DNA of 64,000 bases from Xylophilus sp. GW821-FHT01B05 (GTDB lineage Bacteria > Pseudomonadota > Gammaproteobacteria > Burkholderiales > Burkholderiaceae_C), in NCBI GenBank assembly GCA_038961845.1, contig CP152408.1:1364001-1428000 (forward strand), in the 5' to 3' direction. Made by a program: the position numbers and the translations under genes. How positions within the stretch are numbered: position 1 is the stretch's first letter; each line of letters begins with the position of its first letter. Below are positions 50,892-59,615 of the stretch, piece by piece. The notes under the pieces were generated by a model, which was not told the DNA's origin, did no database searches, and saw only the letters and a list, made by a program, of their open reading frames with translations.

Positions 50892-51713
50892 ATGAAGATC
50901 CGAAGCTCCCTGCCTTTGCCACTGCGTATCGCGGGCCCGCTGCTGATCGCCCTGTTGCTGGCGTTCGTGTTGCTACCGGTGGTGGTGGTGACCATTGCCT
51001 CGTTCAACGAGAAGGCGATCATTGAGTTTCCGCCCGAGGCCTATTCGCTGAAATGGTTCGAGCGAGTATTTGACTATCCGGATTTTCAGGAAGGATTCAA
51101 AGCCAGCCTGGTCATCACTGGATGGTCTTCCTCCCTGGCCTTGGTGATTGGCACCTGCCTGTCGATCGCCATCAAGCGGCTGGAGTTCGGTGGCAAGCAG
51201 ACCCTGCTGGCCATCCTGCATTCGCCCCTGGTGGTGCCGCATTTCACGCTGGGGCTGGGGCTGCTGATTCTGGTATCGCAGGCCTCGGTACAGCGCGGAT
51301 ACGGTGTCGTGATTTTGTGCCACGTGATGCTGGTGCTCCCCTTCGTGCTGCGCAGCGTTTATGTGTCCATGGAGAACCTGGACGAACGGCTGGAGCAGGT
51401 GGCGGCCAGCCTGGGGGCATCGCCGGTGAAAGTACTTTTCACGGTGACGGTTCCGCTGTTGGCGCCGGGGCTTTTTGGTGGCTGGCTGTTCGCTGCCATC
51501 ATGTCCTTCAGTGAATTCACGGCATCGCTTTTCGTGACGACGCAGGACACGCAGACCCTGCCGGTGGCCATGTACAACTATGTGCGCGAGTTTGCCGACC
51601 CGACCCTGGCGGCGCTGTCTGTTGTGTATATCGCGGTGACGGCTGCCGTGCTTGCCTTTGCCAACTACTTTCTGGGTCTTGGAAAAATCCTCAACATCGA
51701 GGACAGCCATTGA
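50892..51713 (+). CDS. ABC transporter permease (PotC type)
   Basis: The 273-aa permease has about six helices and an EAA-type loop L-E-Q-V-A-A-S-L-G-A-S-P. It pairs with the upstream PotB-type permease to form the channel. The operon continues into the isomerase gene 58 bp downstream. Confidence 0.94.
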   Translation: MKIRSSLPLPLRIAGPLLIALLLAFVLLPVVVVTIASFNEKAIIEFPPEAYSLKWFERVFDYPDFQEGFKASLVITGWSSSLALVIGTCLSIAIKRLEFGGKQTLLAILHSPLVVPHFTLGLGLLILVSQASVQRGYGVVILCHVMLVLPFVLRSVYVSMENLDERLEQVAASLGASPVKVLFTVTVPLLAPGLFGGWLFAAIMSFSEFTASLFVTTQDTQTLPVAMYNYVREFADPTLAALSVVYIAVTAAVLAFANYFLGLGKILNIEDSH

Positions 51714-51771
51714 GGTGATCCTCGCACTGGACCAAATACCGATCTTCCTGCCCTTTCCTTTTGTTCCAACC

Positions 51772-52542
51772 ATGACCACTTCCTATCCCGTATTTCAGCC
51801 CGACGGCAATGGCACGCTCGCAAGGATCGGACTGATCTACATTGCATCAAGCATCGTGATGGACGCTGAAATGGTTGCCATGTCTGCGCCTGGCGTGGCG
51901 GTGCACACGACGCGCCTCAAGCTGCCCAAGGTGACGGTGGAGGGCATCGAGGAAATGATGCAGTCACCCGAAGTGGAGCAGGCTGCACGGCTGGTCGGCT
52001 CGGCGCCCATCGACGTGCTCTGCTTCGGCGGAACCAGCGCATCTTTCCTTCATGGCACTGCGTACGACCAGGCCCTGATGGCGAAGCTGGCGCAATGGGT
52101 GCCTGGTCCGCGCATTACCACTGCCAGTACCGCCACGCTGGCCGCGCTGCGCGAGGTGGGAGCAGGCAAGGTCGCATTGGCAACGCCCTACGTCTCTGCC
52201 ATCCACGAGCGTGCCATTCGTTTCCTGCAGGAGAACGGCCACGAGGTGGTCCGCCACGCCAACCTGGGCATAGACAGCGACCATGCCCTGGCTGAGGTGT
52301 CGCTGGAGGAGGTCTATGACCTGGTGCGCTCGGTCGACCATCCGGACGCCAGCGCCATCTTCATCAGTTGCACCAACTTTCGCTCGGCCGCTGTCATCGC
52401 GGCGCTGGAGGCGGAACTGGGCAAGCCGGTCATCTCGGCGGTGCAGGCGTCTTTCTGGCATTGCCTGGAAGTGCTGGACGTGAGTGGTGCAAGGCCGGGT
52501 TACGGCCGGCTGTTCGACCGCCGCATTGCATCCGGCACCTAA
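51772..52542 (+). CDS. Asp/Glu racemase superfamily enzyme (maleate isomerase-like)
   Basis: The 256-aa protein has the two-cysteine active site of this superfamily: C84 (V-L-C-F-G-G-T-S) and C200 (F-I-S-C-T-N-F-R). Two cysteines favour a maleate cis-trans isomerase or racemase over a one-cysteine arylmalonate decarboxylase. R-I-G-L-I near residues 18-22 is the usual start of the fold. It follows the transporter genes, so it probably acts on a dicarboxylate intermediate, with fumarate as a possible end product. Confidence 0.85.
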   Translation: MTTSYPVFQPDGNGTLARIGLIYIASSIVMDAEMVAMSAPGVAVHTTRLKLPKVTVEGIEEMMQSPEVEQAARLVGSAPIDVLCFGGTSASFLHGTAYDQALMAKLAQWVPGPRITTASTATLAALREVGAGKVALATPYVSAIHERAIRFLQENGHEVVRHANLGIDSDHALAEVSLEEVYDLVRSVDHPDASAIFISCTNFRSAAVIAALEAELGKPVISAVQASFWHCLEVLDVSGARPGYGRLFDRRIASGT

Positions 52543-52579
52543 GTTTTCCGTTCATCCACTTTCTTCTGAGGGAAGTCTT

Positions 52580-53380
52580 ATGTATCAATTCAGGCGAGGG
52601 TTCCTGGTGCTCACGCTGGCCGGCTCGGCGCTGTTGGCAGGCCTGGGTGCAGCCCATGCGCAGTCTGCACTGGATCAGATCGGTAAGACGAAAGTGGTGC
52701 GCATCGGCATACCGGCAGACTACCCACCTTACGGCTTCGTGGGGCCTGATATGCAGCCGCAGGGCCTGGATGTCGACATGGCGCGTTACATCGCGGCCGC
52801 GTTGGCCGCGCGGGCAGAACTGGTGCCCGTGACCAGCACTAACCGCGTGCCCTACCTGCAGACCGGCAAGGTTGACATCATGGTCTCCACGCTGGCACGC
52901 AATGCCGAGCGCGAGAAGGTCATAGACTTTACGAAGACCGCCTATTCGCCTTTCATCAGCGGCGTGTTTGCCAGCAAGGACCTGAGCATCAAGAGCATGG
53001 CTGACATGGTGGGCAAAAGCATAGGCGTGACCCGCGGCACCATTGAAGACCAGAACGTCACCAGCATGCTGCCGGCCGACGCGAAGATCCTGCGCTTCGA
53101 GGACCATGCCGCGACGATGTCGGCGTTCGCGGCGGGCCAGGTGCAGGCGGTCGGCATCAGCCAGCCAGCGGTCGAAGCCTTGCTGCGCCGCAGCCCGCAA
53201 ATGGCTATTGAATACAAGCTACCCATCAGCCTGAGCCCGAACTTCGTCGGTGTGCCCAAGGGGGAGGCCGCTCTGCTCGACAGGGTGGAGCAGATAGTCC
53301 GCGAGGCGCGAAGCTCGGGTGAGGTGGAGCGGCTATCGCTGAAGTGGCTCAAGCGTTCCGCTGGAGATTTGCCGCAGTAA
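52580..53380 (+). CDS. Amino-acid-type ABC substrate-binding protein (SBP_bac_3)
   Basis: The 266-aa exported protein (signal peptide cleaved near A-H-A-Q) has the family 3 pattern: R-I-G-I-P-A-D-Y-P-P-Y-G-F, L-D-V-D-M-A-R and a C-terminal lobe with G-V-T-R-G-T. GAGGGAAG precedes the ATG. No family 3 permease or ATPase is adjacent. It may feed a remote transporter, or serve the block with a different ligand. Confidence 0.9.
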   Translation: MYQFRRGFLVLTLAGSALLAGLGAAHAQSALDQIGKTKVVRIGIPADYPPYGFVGPDMQPQGLDVDMARYIAAALAARAELVPVTSTNRVPYLQTGKVDIMVSTLARNAEREKVIDFTKTAYSPFISGVFASKDLSIKSMADMVGKSIGVTRGTIEDQNVTSMLPADAKILRFEDHAATMSAFAAGQVQAVGISQPAVEALLRRSPQMAIEYKLPISLSPNFVGVPKGEAALLDRVEQIVREARSSGEVERLSLKWLKRSAGDLPQ

Positions 53381-53519
53381 GGTGGTACCTGCCTTGGGCA
53401 GCGTTGTTGCGCGGGCCGTGAGAGGGTTTTCGGCTCAGCTCCGGGGCAGAATGTGCGCTAGCGGGGCTGGTCAACAATCCCTGCCTGTCGCCACGCCCAA
53501 CCCCGGAGCCCTCCAACCC

Positions 53520-53891
53520 ATGTCCAAGATCGCCGCCCTGAGCTTTTGCCTGCTGGCCGGGGCTCTGTCTTCTGCCCATGCTACGTGCTACACGGTGTAT
53601 GGCCGTGGCGATGGCATCGTCTACCAGTCCAGCCGATCGCCGGTGGATATGCGCTACCCCTTGCACCAGACCGTGCCGGCGCGCTTTGGGCCGGGGGCGA
53701 GCATGGTGTTCAGCCTGTCGCTCGACGCCTGCCCGGCCATAGGTGCGGACGATGGCACTACCGGGCCTACGACGGGTTATCTGTCCGAGGTGGCGAATCG
53801 CCAGATGGTCAATGCCGACGCGCTCGGCGTGCCCCGTCCCCGCAGCGAGGGCATGCGCCCTGTGACGGCTCCGCCGCGCCGGGGGCCATGA
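53520..53891 (+). CDS. Secreted hypothetical protein
   Basis: The 123-aa protein has a signal peptide (M-S-K-I-A-A-L-S-F-C-L-L-A-G..., cleavage near A-H-A). The mature part has two cysteines, short Gly/Pro-rich segments and a Pro/Arg-rich tail. I do not recognise a family. It marks the right edge of the accessory block or the start of flanking DNA. A terminator hairpin for the opposite strand overlaps its stop. Confidence 0.6.
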   Translation: MSKIAALSFCLLAGALSSAHATCYTVYGRGDGIVYQSSRSPVDMRYPLHQTVPARFGPGASMVFSLSLDACPAIGADDGTTGPTTGYLSEVANRQMVNADALGVPRPRSEGMRPVTAPPRRGP

Positions 53892-53913
53892 AAAACGGCC
53901 GCGTCAGCGGCCG
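53891..53913 (-). terminator. Rho-independent terminator (minus strand)
   Basis: ACGGCCGC/GCGGCCGT with loop TGAC, followed on the minus strand by TTTT, lies 27 bp beyond the stop of the small minus-strand gene at 53941-54105. Confidence 0.8.
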
Positions 53914-53940
53914 TATTCAACAGGGGCAGGAGGTGTCCGC

Positions 53941-54105
53941 TCAGCGCTCGAATGTGCCCGCGGGGAATAGGTCGTCGACCTGGACGATGCCCAGGTTGGT
54001 AGCTTCTGCGGCGTAGTCGGGAAGCAGGACCGCAGCGGCGGCCGAAACTGCCACCACGATGGTGGCGGAGAAGGCGGCAAGAGCTGTGCGTAGAGAGCGT
54101 CTCAT
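53941..54105 (-). CDS. Small hypothetical exported or membrane protein
   Basis: The 54-aa product begins M-R-R-S-L-R-T-A-L-A-A-F, has one hydrophobic stretch (about residues 13-27) and an acidic tail ending L-F-P-A-G-T-F-E-R. An alternative ATG at 54123 adds six residues. A good terminator follows. No family is recognised. Confidence 0.5.
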   Translation of the reverse strand: MRRSLRTALAAFSATIVVAVSAAAAVLLPDYAAEATNLGIVQVDDLFPAGTFER

Positions 54106-54325
54106 GGTGGTTCCCAGCTGCATGTTGTCATTGCACCTTAGCCATGGACCTCAACATGCCGGACGAAGGGATGGCTTCGTGCCGGATTCGGCCTACAGCG
54201 CTACAGGGACAGAGGGTAAGGCTAGCGTGCAACGCCGCGGGCCTCGAAGGAACAAGTACACGTAAAGGGCGTAAATAAATGCGCTTTTGTCTCTGCCTGT
54301 ACCAGCAGGGCTGGTGCGGCGCGGC

Positions 54326-54919
54326 CTAGTCCGCGTCCGGAAGCCAGGCCAGGCGCCCCTGGCCGCGTTCTTCGAGCCGTTGTGCCAGCGCTGCTGCGGC
54401 GCTGTCCGGCAGGCGCCAGCGCAGTTGCACGGTGCTGCCGTGTTGCACGTCCAGCAGCGTGGCATTGGCGGCGTCCAGCTCGCGCCGCACGGCGCCTTCC
54501 AGCGCATAGGGCACTTCGCAGGCTTGGGTGAGCAGACGCTGCACCGGGATTTTCTGGGCCTGCAGCAGGGCCTGGGCGATGCTGTCGGTATAGGCCCGCA
54601 CCAGGCCGCCGGCGCCCAGCTTGACGCCGCCGAAGTAGCGCACCACGGTGGCCAGCACGCCTTGCAGGTCCTGGTGGCGCAGCACGTCGAGCATGGGGCG
54701 GCCGGCGGTGCCGCCGGGTTCACCGTCGTCGACGGCGGCCGACTGGCCGCCGGCCAGCAGGGCCCAGCAGACATGGGCGGCGCCGGGGTGTTGGGCGCGC
54801 AGCTCGGCTACGCGCCGCTGGGCGGCAGGCCGGTCTTCTACGGCTTCGACGCAGCCGATGAAGCGGCTTTTCTTGAGGATCAGCTCGCTATGGCTTGGCG
54901 CGGCCAGCGTCCAGGGCAC
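54326..54919 (-). CDS. yigZ: YigZ/IMPACT family protein (UPF0029)
   Basis: The 197-aa protein has the IMPACT/UPF0029 N-terminal domain: K-K-S-R-F-I-G, H-V-C-W-A-L, D-D-G-E-P-G-G-T-A-G-R-P-M and Y-F-G-G-V-K-L-G-A-G-G-L-V-R-A-Y, plus the short C-terminal domain. The function is uncertain; a link to translation is proposed for eukaryotic relatives. It is 7 bp from trpS. Confidence 0.93.
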   Translation of the reverse strand: MPWTLAAPSHSELILKKSRFIGCVEAVEDRPAAQRRVAELRAQHPGAAHVCWALLAGGQSAAVDDGEPGGTAGRPMLDVLRHQDLQGVLATVVRYFGGVKLGAGGLVRAYTDSIAQALLQAQKIPVQRLLTQACEVPYALEGAVRRELDAANATLLDVQHGSTVQLRWRLPDSAAAALAQRLEERGQGRLAWLPDAD

Positions 54920-54926
54920 GCGGGTG

Positions 54927-56222
54927 TCAGGCTTTTGCTGCGGCCAGGGCTTGCAGGGCGGTGGCGATGGCCGCGGCGTCGGCCGTGCCGTCGGCGCAGT
55001 CGGCCAGCAGGGCGGTCAGGTCGGCGCCGGGTTGCTGCAGGGCGGCGATGGCCTGGGCGGCGTCGCGTGGGCCGGCGTAGGCGCGGCTTTGCAGCAACAG
55101 CTCGCCTTGGGCGTCTTGCAGCTTGAAGCGGAACTGGCCGTCGGCCTCGCGGTATTGCTTGAACAGCGGCAGGCTGGTGCGGGCAGCTTTCTCCGGCTTG
55201 GCGGCGGCGGTGGCCGCGCCCAGGCGGCGCAGGCCGACGGCTTCGCGCAGGGTGAGCATCAGCGGCGTGGTCAGGCGGCGTGCCTTGAGGGCGCCGGCCT
55301 GCAGCAGCTCTTCGACACGGGCCGGGTTGGCCATGAGCGATTCGTAGGTGGCGCGCATGGGCGCGACTTCGCGGTCGATGCGCTCGAACAACTGCTGCTT
55401 GGCGTCGCCCCAGGCGATGCCCTCGGCATAGGCCTGGCGCAGCGCGGCGGTTTCTTCGGCCGAGGCAAAGGCCTGGTAGATCTGGAACAGCGCCGAGCCT
55501 TCGGTGTCCTTGGGCTCGCCGGGCGCGCGTGAGTCGGTCACGATCGAGGCGATGCGGCGCTTGAGCTCGTCACGCGGCGAAAACAGCGGGATCGTGTTGT
55601 CGTAGCTCTTGCTCATCTTGCGGCCGTCGAGGCCGGGCAGAGTGGCGACGGACTCTTCAATCGCCGCCTCGGGCTGCACCAGGTGCTCGCCGTAGAGGTG
55701 GTTGAAGCTGGCGGCGATGTCGCGCGCCATCTCTATGTGCTGGATCTGGTCGCGGCCGACCGGCACCTTGTGCGCCTGGAACAGCAGGATGTCTGCGGCC
55801 ATCAGCACCGGGTACATGAACAGGCCGGCGGTGACGTCGGTGTCCGGGTCGTTCCCCGCGGCGTTGTTCTTGTCGACGGATGCCTTGTAGGCATGTGCGC
55901 GGTTGAGCAGGCCCTTGCCGGTGACGCAGGTCAGCAGCCAGGTCAGCTCGGGGATTTCGGGGATGTCGGACTGGCGGTAGAAGGTGACGCGCTCCGGGTC
56001 CAGCCCGGCGGCGATCCAACTGGCGGCGATCTCCAGGGTAGAGCGCTGGATGCGCGCCGGCTCGTCGCACTTGATCAGCGCGTGGTAGTCGGCCAGGAAG
56101 TAGAAGCTCTCGACATTGGCCTGCCGGCTGGCCGCAACCGCAGGGCGGATCGAGCCGACGTAGTTGCCGAGGTGGGGCGTGCCGGTGGTGGTGATGCCGG
56201 TCAGGAAGCGCGTAGGACGCAT
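54927..56222 (-). CDS. trpS: Tryptophanyl-tRNA synthetase
   Basis: The 431-aa class I enzyme has the HIGH-type motif T-G-T-P-H-L-G-N-Y near residues 14-22 and K-M-S-K-S (D-G-R-K-M-S-K-S-Y). It is about 90 residues longer than the E. coli enzyme: the C-terminal extension (from about residue 345) looks like a separate small alpha/beta module, a form I associate with Burkholderiales. The start M-R-P-T-R-F-L-T-G-I-T-T is typical. Confidence 0.96.
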   Translation of the reverse strand: MRPTRFLTGITTTGTPHLGNYVGSIRPAVAASRQANVESFYFLADYHALIKCDEPARIQRSTLEIAASWIAAGLDPERVTFYRQSDIPEIPELTWLLTCVTGKGLLNRAHAYKASVDKNNAAGNDPDTDVTAGLFMYPVLMAADILLFQAHKVPVGRDQIQHIEMARDIAASFNHLYGEHLVQPEAAIEESVATLPGLDGRKMSKSYDNTIPLFSPRDELKRRIASIVTDSRAPGEPKDTEGSALFQIYQAFASAEETAALRQAYAEGIAWGDAKQQLFERIDREVAPMRATYESLMANPARVEELLQAGALKARRLTTPLMLTLREAVGLRRLGAATAAAKPEKAARTSLPLFKQYREADGQFRFKLQDAQGELLLQSRAYAGPRDAAQAIAALQQPGADLTALLADCADGTADAAAIATALQALAAAKA

Positions 56223-56256
56223 GGACGAACGAAAAAAGCGGGAAGAAGAGCGCTGG

Positions 56257-56925
56257 TCAGCGCAGCAGCGCGACCAGCGGCGAGATCAGCAGGTTGATGA
56301 TGCTGTAGCCGACGGACATCAGCGGTTGCAGCCAGAAGCGGCTGACGATGCCGGTGACGACCAGCGCCAGCACGATGAAGAAGCCGTAGGGCTCCAGGCG
56401 CGACAGCAACTGCGCCTGCTTCCAGGGCAGCAGGCCGACCAGCACGCGCCCGCCGTCCAGCGGCGGCAGCGGGAACAGGTTGAAGGCGCACATGACCAGG
56501 TTCACCAGCACGCCGGCGCGCGCCATCTCCTGGAAGAAGCGCTCTTGCACGCCCAACGCGGCCAGCAGCACCAGCACCAGCGCCCACAGGATGGCCTGCA
56601 CGAAGTTGGAGGCAGGCCCGGCCAGCGCCACCCAGACCATGTCGCGCTTGGGATTGCGCAGGTGGCCGAAGTTGACCGGCACCGGCTTGGCATAGCCGAA
56701 CAGGAAGGCGCCCGAGGTCGCAAAGTACAGCATCAGCGGCATCAGGATGGTGCCGACCGGGTCTATGTGCTTGAACGGGTTGAGCGTGATGCGGCCCAGC
56801 ATCAGCGCCGTGTTGTCGCCGAAGTGGCGCGCGGCATAGCCGTGCGCTGCTTCGTGCACGGTGATGGCAAACAGCACCGGCAGGGCGTAGATGAGAACGG
56901 TCTGGATAAGGTTGGAGAAGTCCAC
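56257..56925 (-). CDS. Site-2 protease family (M50) membrane metallopeptidase
   Basis: The 222-aa protein has about six hydrophobic helices. The zinc site H-E-A-A-H (HExxH) lies near residue 24, G-P-A-S-N-F-V-Q-A in the middle, and N-x-x-P-L-P-P-L-D-G-G-R-V-L (third ligand Asp) near residue 150. It is a compact form without PDZ domain. The substrate is unknown. It often sits next to trpS in betaproteobacteria. Confidence 0.93.
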   Translation of the reverse strand: MDFSNLIQTVLIYALPVLFAITVHEAAHGYAARHFGDNTALMLGRITLNPFKHIDPVGTILMPLMLYFATSGAFLFGYAKPVPVNFGHLRNPKRDMVWVALAGPASNFVQAILWALVLVLLAALGVQERFFQEMARAGVLVNLVMCAFNLFPLPPLDGGRVLVGLLPWKQAQLLSRLEPYGFFIVLALVVTGIVSRFWLQPLMSVGYSIINLLISPLVALLR

Positions 56926-56955
56926 GGGCTGGATTGTGTCAGACGGTCGCGGGCG

Positions 56956-57600
56956 TCATTCTTCGGTCAGGCCCAGCGCTGCCAGGCTGCCGCCGCCGCG
57001 GCGCACCACTACCGGCTCGCCACCCGCATCCATGGGCACCAGGTCGATCACGGTGGTGGGTTGGGCCGGGCAGGCGCCGGCATCGACCACGGCCGCCAGC
57101 AGCTTCTCGTAGCGGGCGCGGATGGTCTGGGCGTCGTTCAACGAATCGGTCTCGCCAGCGGGGATGAGGGTGGTGGCCAGCAGCGGCGCGCCGTGCTGGG
57201 CCAGCAACTCTTGCAGCACGCGGTGGTCTGGTACGCGCAGGCCTATGGTCTTGCGCTGCGGGTGGCTCAGGCGGCGCGGTACTTCCTTGGTCGCTTCCAG
57301 CAAAAAGGTGTAGGCGCCGGGCGTGCCGAGCTTCAGCAGCCGGTACTGGCGGTTGTCCACACGCGCATAGCTGGCCAGCTCGCTCAGGTCGCGGCAGAGC
57401 AGGGTCAGGTGGTGGCGCTCGTCGACCTGGCGGATGCGGCGCAGGGCGTCGGCCGCGTCCTTGTCGTCCAGGCGGCAGACCAGCGCGTAGCTGGAGTCGG
57501 TTGGTACGGCGGCGACACCGCCGCGCTGCAATAGCGCCGCAGCCTGCTTGAGCAGGCGCGGCTGCGGGTTGTCGGGGTGGACTTCGAAGTACTGGGCCAT
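56956..57600 (-). CDS. yciO: YciO/Sua5/YrdC family protein
   Basis: The 214-aa protein has the YrdC fold: G-G-V-A-A-V-P-T-D-S-S-Y-A near residues 27-39, R-R-I-R-Q-V-D-E-R and the conserved K-T-I-G-L-R-V-P-D-H. It is the YciO type, related to TsaC (threonylcarbamoyl-AMP synthase) but often with weaker activity. A separate TsaC may exist elsewhere. It is 30 bp from the M50 gene. Confidence 0.9.
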   Translation of the reverse strand: MAQYFEVHPDNPQPRLLKQAAALLQRGGVAAVPTDSSYALVCRLDDKDAADALRRIRQVDERHHLTLLCRDLSELASYARVDNRQYRLLKLGTPGAYTFLLEATKEVPRRLSHPQRKTIGLRVPDHRVLQELLAQHGAPLLATTLIPAGETDSLNDAQTIRARYEKLLAAVVDAGACPAQPTTVIDLVPMDAGGEPVVVRRGGGSLAALGLTEE

Positions 57601-57625
57601 GGGGAATTGTCTGCCTGTGCGTGCG

Positions 57626-58516
57626 TCAAGATTCAGCCGGTTGCACCACGATACGGCTTTCGCGCACCGTGAGCCAGGCGCCCAGGCCGCCGCAGATGGC
57701 GATCAGCACCATGCCGGTGACCGAGGTGCTGTCCGGCACGTGGCTGAACATGATCCAGCCCGCCAGCATGGCAAAGCCAATCTGGCTGTAGAGAAAGGGC
57801 ATGAGGGTAGAGGCCGGCGTGCGGCCATAGGCCAGTGTCAGCAGGTAGTGGCCGACGGTGCCCATGAGGCCCATCAGGCCCAGCGCCAGCCAGACCGAAC
57901 CCTTGTCGGGCGTGACCCAGACAAAGGGCAGCAGGCCCGAGGTCAGCAGCGTGCCGACCCAGCCGCTGTAGAACTGCATCACCATCGGATCTTCGGTTTG
58001 CGCCAGGCGGCTGGTCAGCACCTGGAACCAGGCGTTGCTGAGCACCAGGCCCAGGGGCAGCAGGATGGCCCAGCCAAAGCTGTCGCCGCCGGGCCGCAGC
58101 ACCAGCAGGGTGCCGCCAAAGCCGCCGGCCACCAGCATCCAGCGCAGCGGCGACACCTGCTCTTTCAGCACTGTTGCGGCCAGCAGCGTGATGGCCAGCG
58201 GCGTGACCATGGCGATGGCGGTGAATTCACCCACCGGCATATGGCGCAGGCTGAAGAAAGAGAACACGCTGGTCATGACCAGCAGCAGGCCGCGCAGGCA
58301 CTGGAAGCGCCAGTGCGTGGTGCGCAGCGCGCGGAACCCGCGCGAAGGCACGATGGCTGCCGTGGTGGACCAGGCCTGGAACGCATAGCGGAACCACAGT
58401 GCCATCACCACCGGTACGCTGGCGCCGGCGACCTTGGTGCTGGTGTCCAGGGTGGCGAAGCAGGCGGTGGCTGTGACGGCCAGCAGAATGCCGACCACCG
58501 AACCGGGCAAGGGCAT
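57626..58516 (-). CDS. EamA/DMT family transporter
   Basis: The 296-aa inner-membrane protein has ten hydrophobic helices in two EamA repeats. The substrate is unknown; family members export amino acids or metabolites, or take up nucleosides. It lies 13 bp from the PHP phosphatase gene. Confidence 0.92.
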   Translation of the reverse strand: MPLPGSVVGILLAVTATACFATLDTSTKVAGASVPVVMALWFRYAFQAWSTTAAIVPSRGFRALRTTHWRFQCLRGLLLVMTSVFSFFSLRHMPVGEFTAIAMVTPLAITLLAATVLKEQVSPLRWMLVAGGFGGTLLVLRPGGDSFGWAILLPLGLVLSNAWFQVLTSRLAQTEDPMVMQFYSGWVGTLLTSGLLPFVWVTPDKGSVWLALGLMGLMGTVGHYLLTLAYGRTPASTLMPFLYSQIGFAMLAGWIMFSHVPDSTSVTGMVLIAICGGLGAWLTVRESRIVVQPAES

Positions 58517-58529
58517 CAGCGCGGTTTCC

Positions 58530-59384
58530 TCACCGGATGCGGTCTTCCAGCAACGTCCAGACCGGTGTCAGTGCCGCCGGCAGCGGCGGCAGGCGGCCCA
58601 GGTCGGTGTGCGATTCGGTGGGGCTGTGGAAGTCGCTGCCGCGCGAGGCGGCCAGGTTGAACTCCAGCGCCATGTCGGCGTAGATGCCGTATTCCGATGG
58701 TGTGTGGCTGCCGGTGACCACTTCCACGCCGCGCCCGCCATGGGCCTTGAATTCGCTGAACAGCGCGAACTCTTCATTGGCGGTGAATTTGTAGCGGCCC
58801 GGGTGCGCGATCACCGCCACGCCGCCGGCGTAGGTGATCCAGTGCACCGCATCCGACAACGATGCCCAGCGGTGCGGCACATAGCCGGGCTTGCCTTCGG
58901 TCAGGTACTTGCGAAACACCTCAGGCGTGTCGCGGCAGACGCCGGACTCCACCAGGAAGCGGGCGAAGTGGGTGCGTGAGATCAGCGCCGGGTTGCCGAC
59001 GAACTTCAGTGCGCCTTCGTAGGCGCCTGGGATGCCGGCGGCGGCGAGTTGGGCGGCCATGTCGCGGGCGCGCGGGCCGCGGCCGTCGCGGGTGTCGGCC
59101 AGGCCTTGGCGCAGTGCGGCGTCGTCCGGGTCAAAGCCCAGGCCGACGATGTGCACGGTTTCATTGGCAAAGGTGACGGAGATCTCGACACCCGTGAGGT
59201 AGGGCAGGCCCTGCGCCTTGGCGGCGGCGGCGGCGCGTTGCTGGCCGCCGATTTCGTCGTGGTCGGTCAGGGCCCAGAGCTCGACGCCGTTGGCCTTGGC
59301 GCGCGGGGCAAGCTCCTCCGGTGTCAGCGTGCCGTCGGATACGACGGAGTGGCAGTGCAGGTCGGCGTTGGAGAAGGTAGGCAC
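58530..59384 (-). CDS. PHP-domain 3',5'-nucleoside bisphosphate phosphatase (RNase AM/YciV type)
   Basis: The 284-aa PHP protein has metal motifs A-D-L-H-C-H-S near residues 8-14, T-D-H-D-E-I near 40-45, and E and H ligands further on (I-A-H-P-G-R-Y-K). The YciV/TrpH group degrades pAp and trims RNA 5' ends. The length is typical. Confidence 0.93.
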   Translation of the reverse strand: MPTFSNADLHCHSVVSDGTLTPEELAPRAKANGVELWALTDHDEIGGQQRAAAAAKAQGLPYLTGVEISVTFANETVHIVGLGFDPDDAALRQGLADTRDGRGPRARDMAAQLAAAGIPGAYEGALKFVGNPALISRTHFARFLVESGVCRDTPEVFRKYLTEGKPGYVPHRWASLSDAVHWITYAGGVAVIAHPGRYKFTANEEFALFSEFKAHGGRGVEVVTGSHTPSEYGIYADMALEFNLAASRGSDFHSPTESHTDLGRLPPLPAALTPVWTLLEDRIR

Positions 59385-59453
59385 CGCTTGATTCTAGGCC
59401 GCGCGCCCCGCAGAGACGGCACGAGGGTCTCCCAGGCGCCAAGCATATAGCTG

Positions 59454-59520
59454 TATTGCTATCTAATATATAGCTATTAGCCCAGGCGGGTACTGGGCTA
59501 CAGGCATTTTTTATATAAAT
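59454..59520. repeat. AT-rich hairpin repeat, copy E
   Basis: ATTGCTATCTAATATATAGC, then TATTAGCCCAGGCGGGTACT and GGGCTACAGGCATTTTTTAT. This is the best-kept copy, with stem AGCCCAG/CTGGGCT perfect and a strong T-run. It lies between the divergent PHP and chemoreceptor genes. A partial extra core (CATATAGCTG) precedes it. Confidence 0.8.
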
Positions 59521-59615
59521 TTTGGGGAAACTGAAGCTGCAGCCGCTTTGGGCGCAAGATTTGCTTACGCTTTGATACTTCTGGTACTTCACGCCCAACA
59601 GGACTCCCGATCACC

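Noticed and set aside
53381..53519. Right attachment site (copy of the tRNA-Ser 3' end) at the far edge of the accessory block
   Set aside because: No match to the tRNA 3' sequence was seen by eye there or elsewhere to the right; the right boundary stays unproven.
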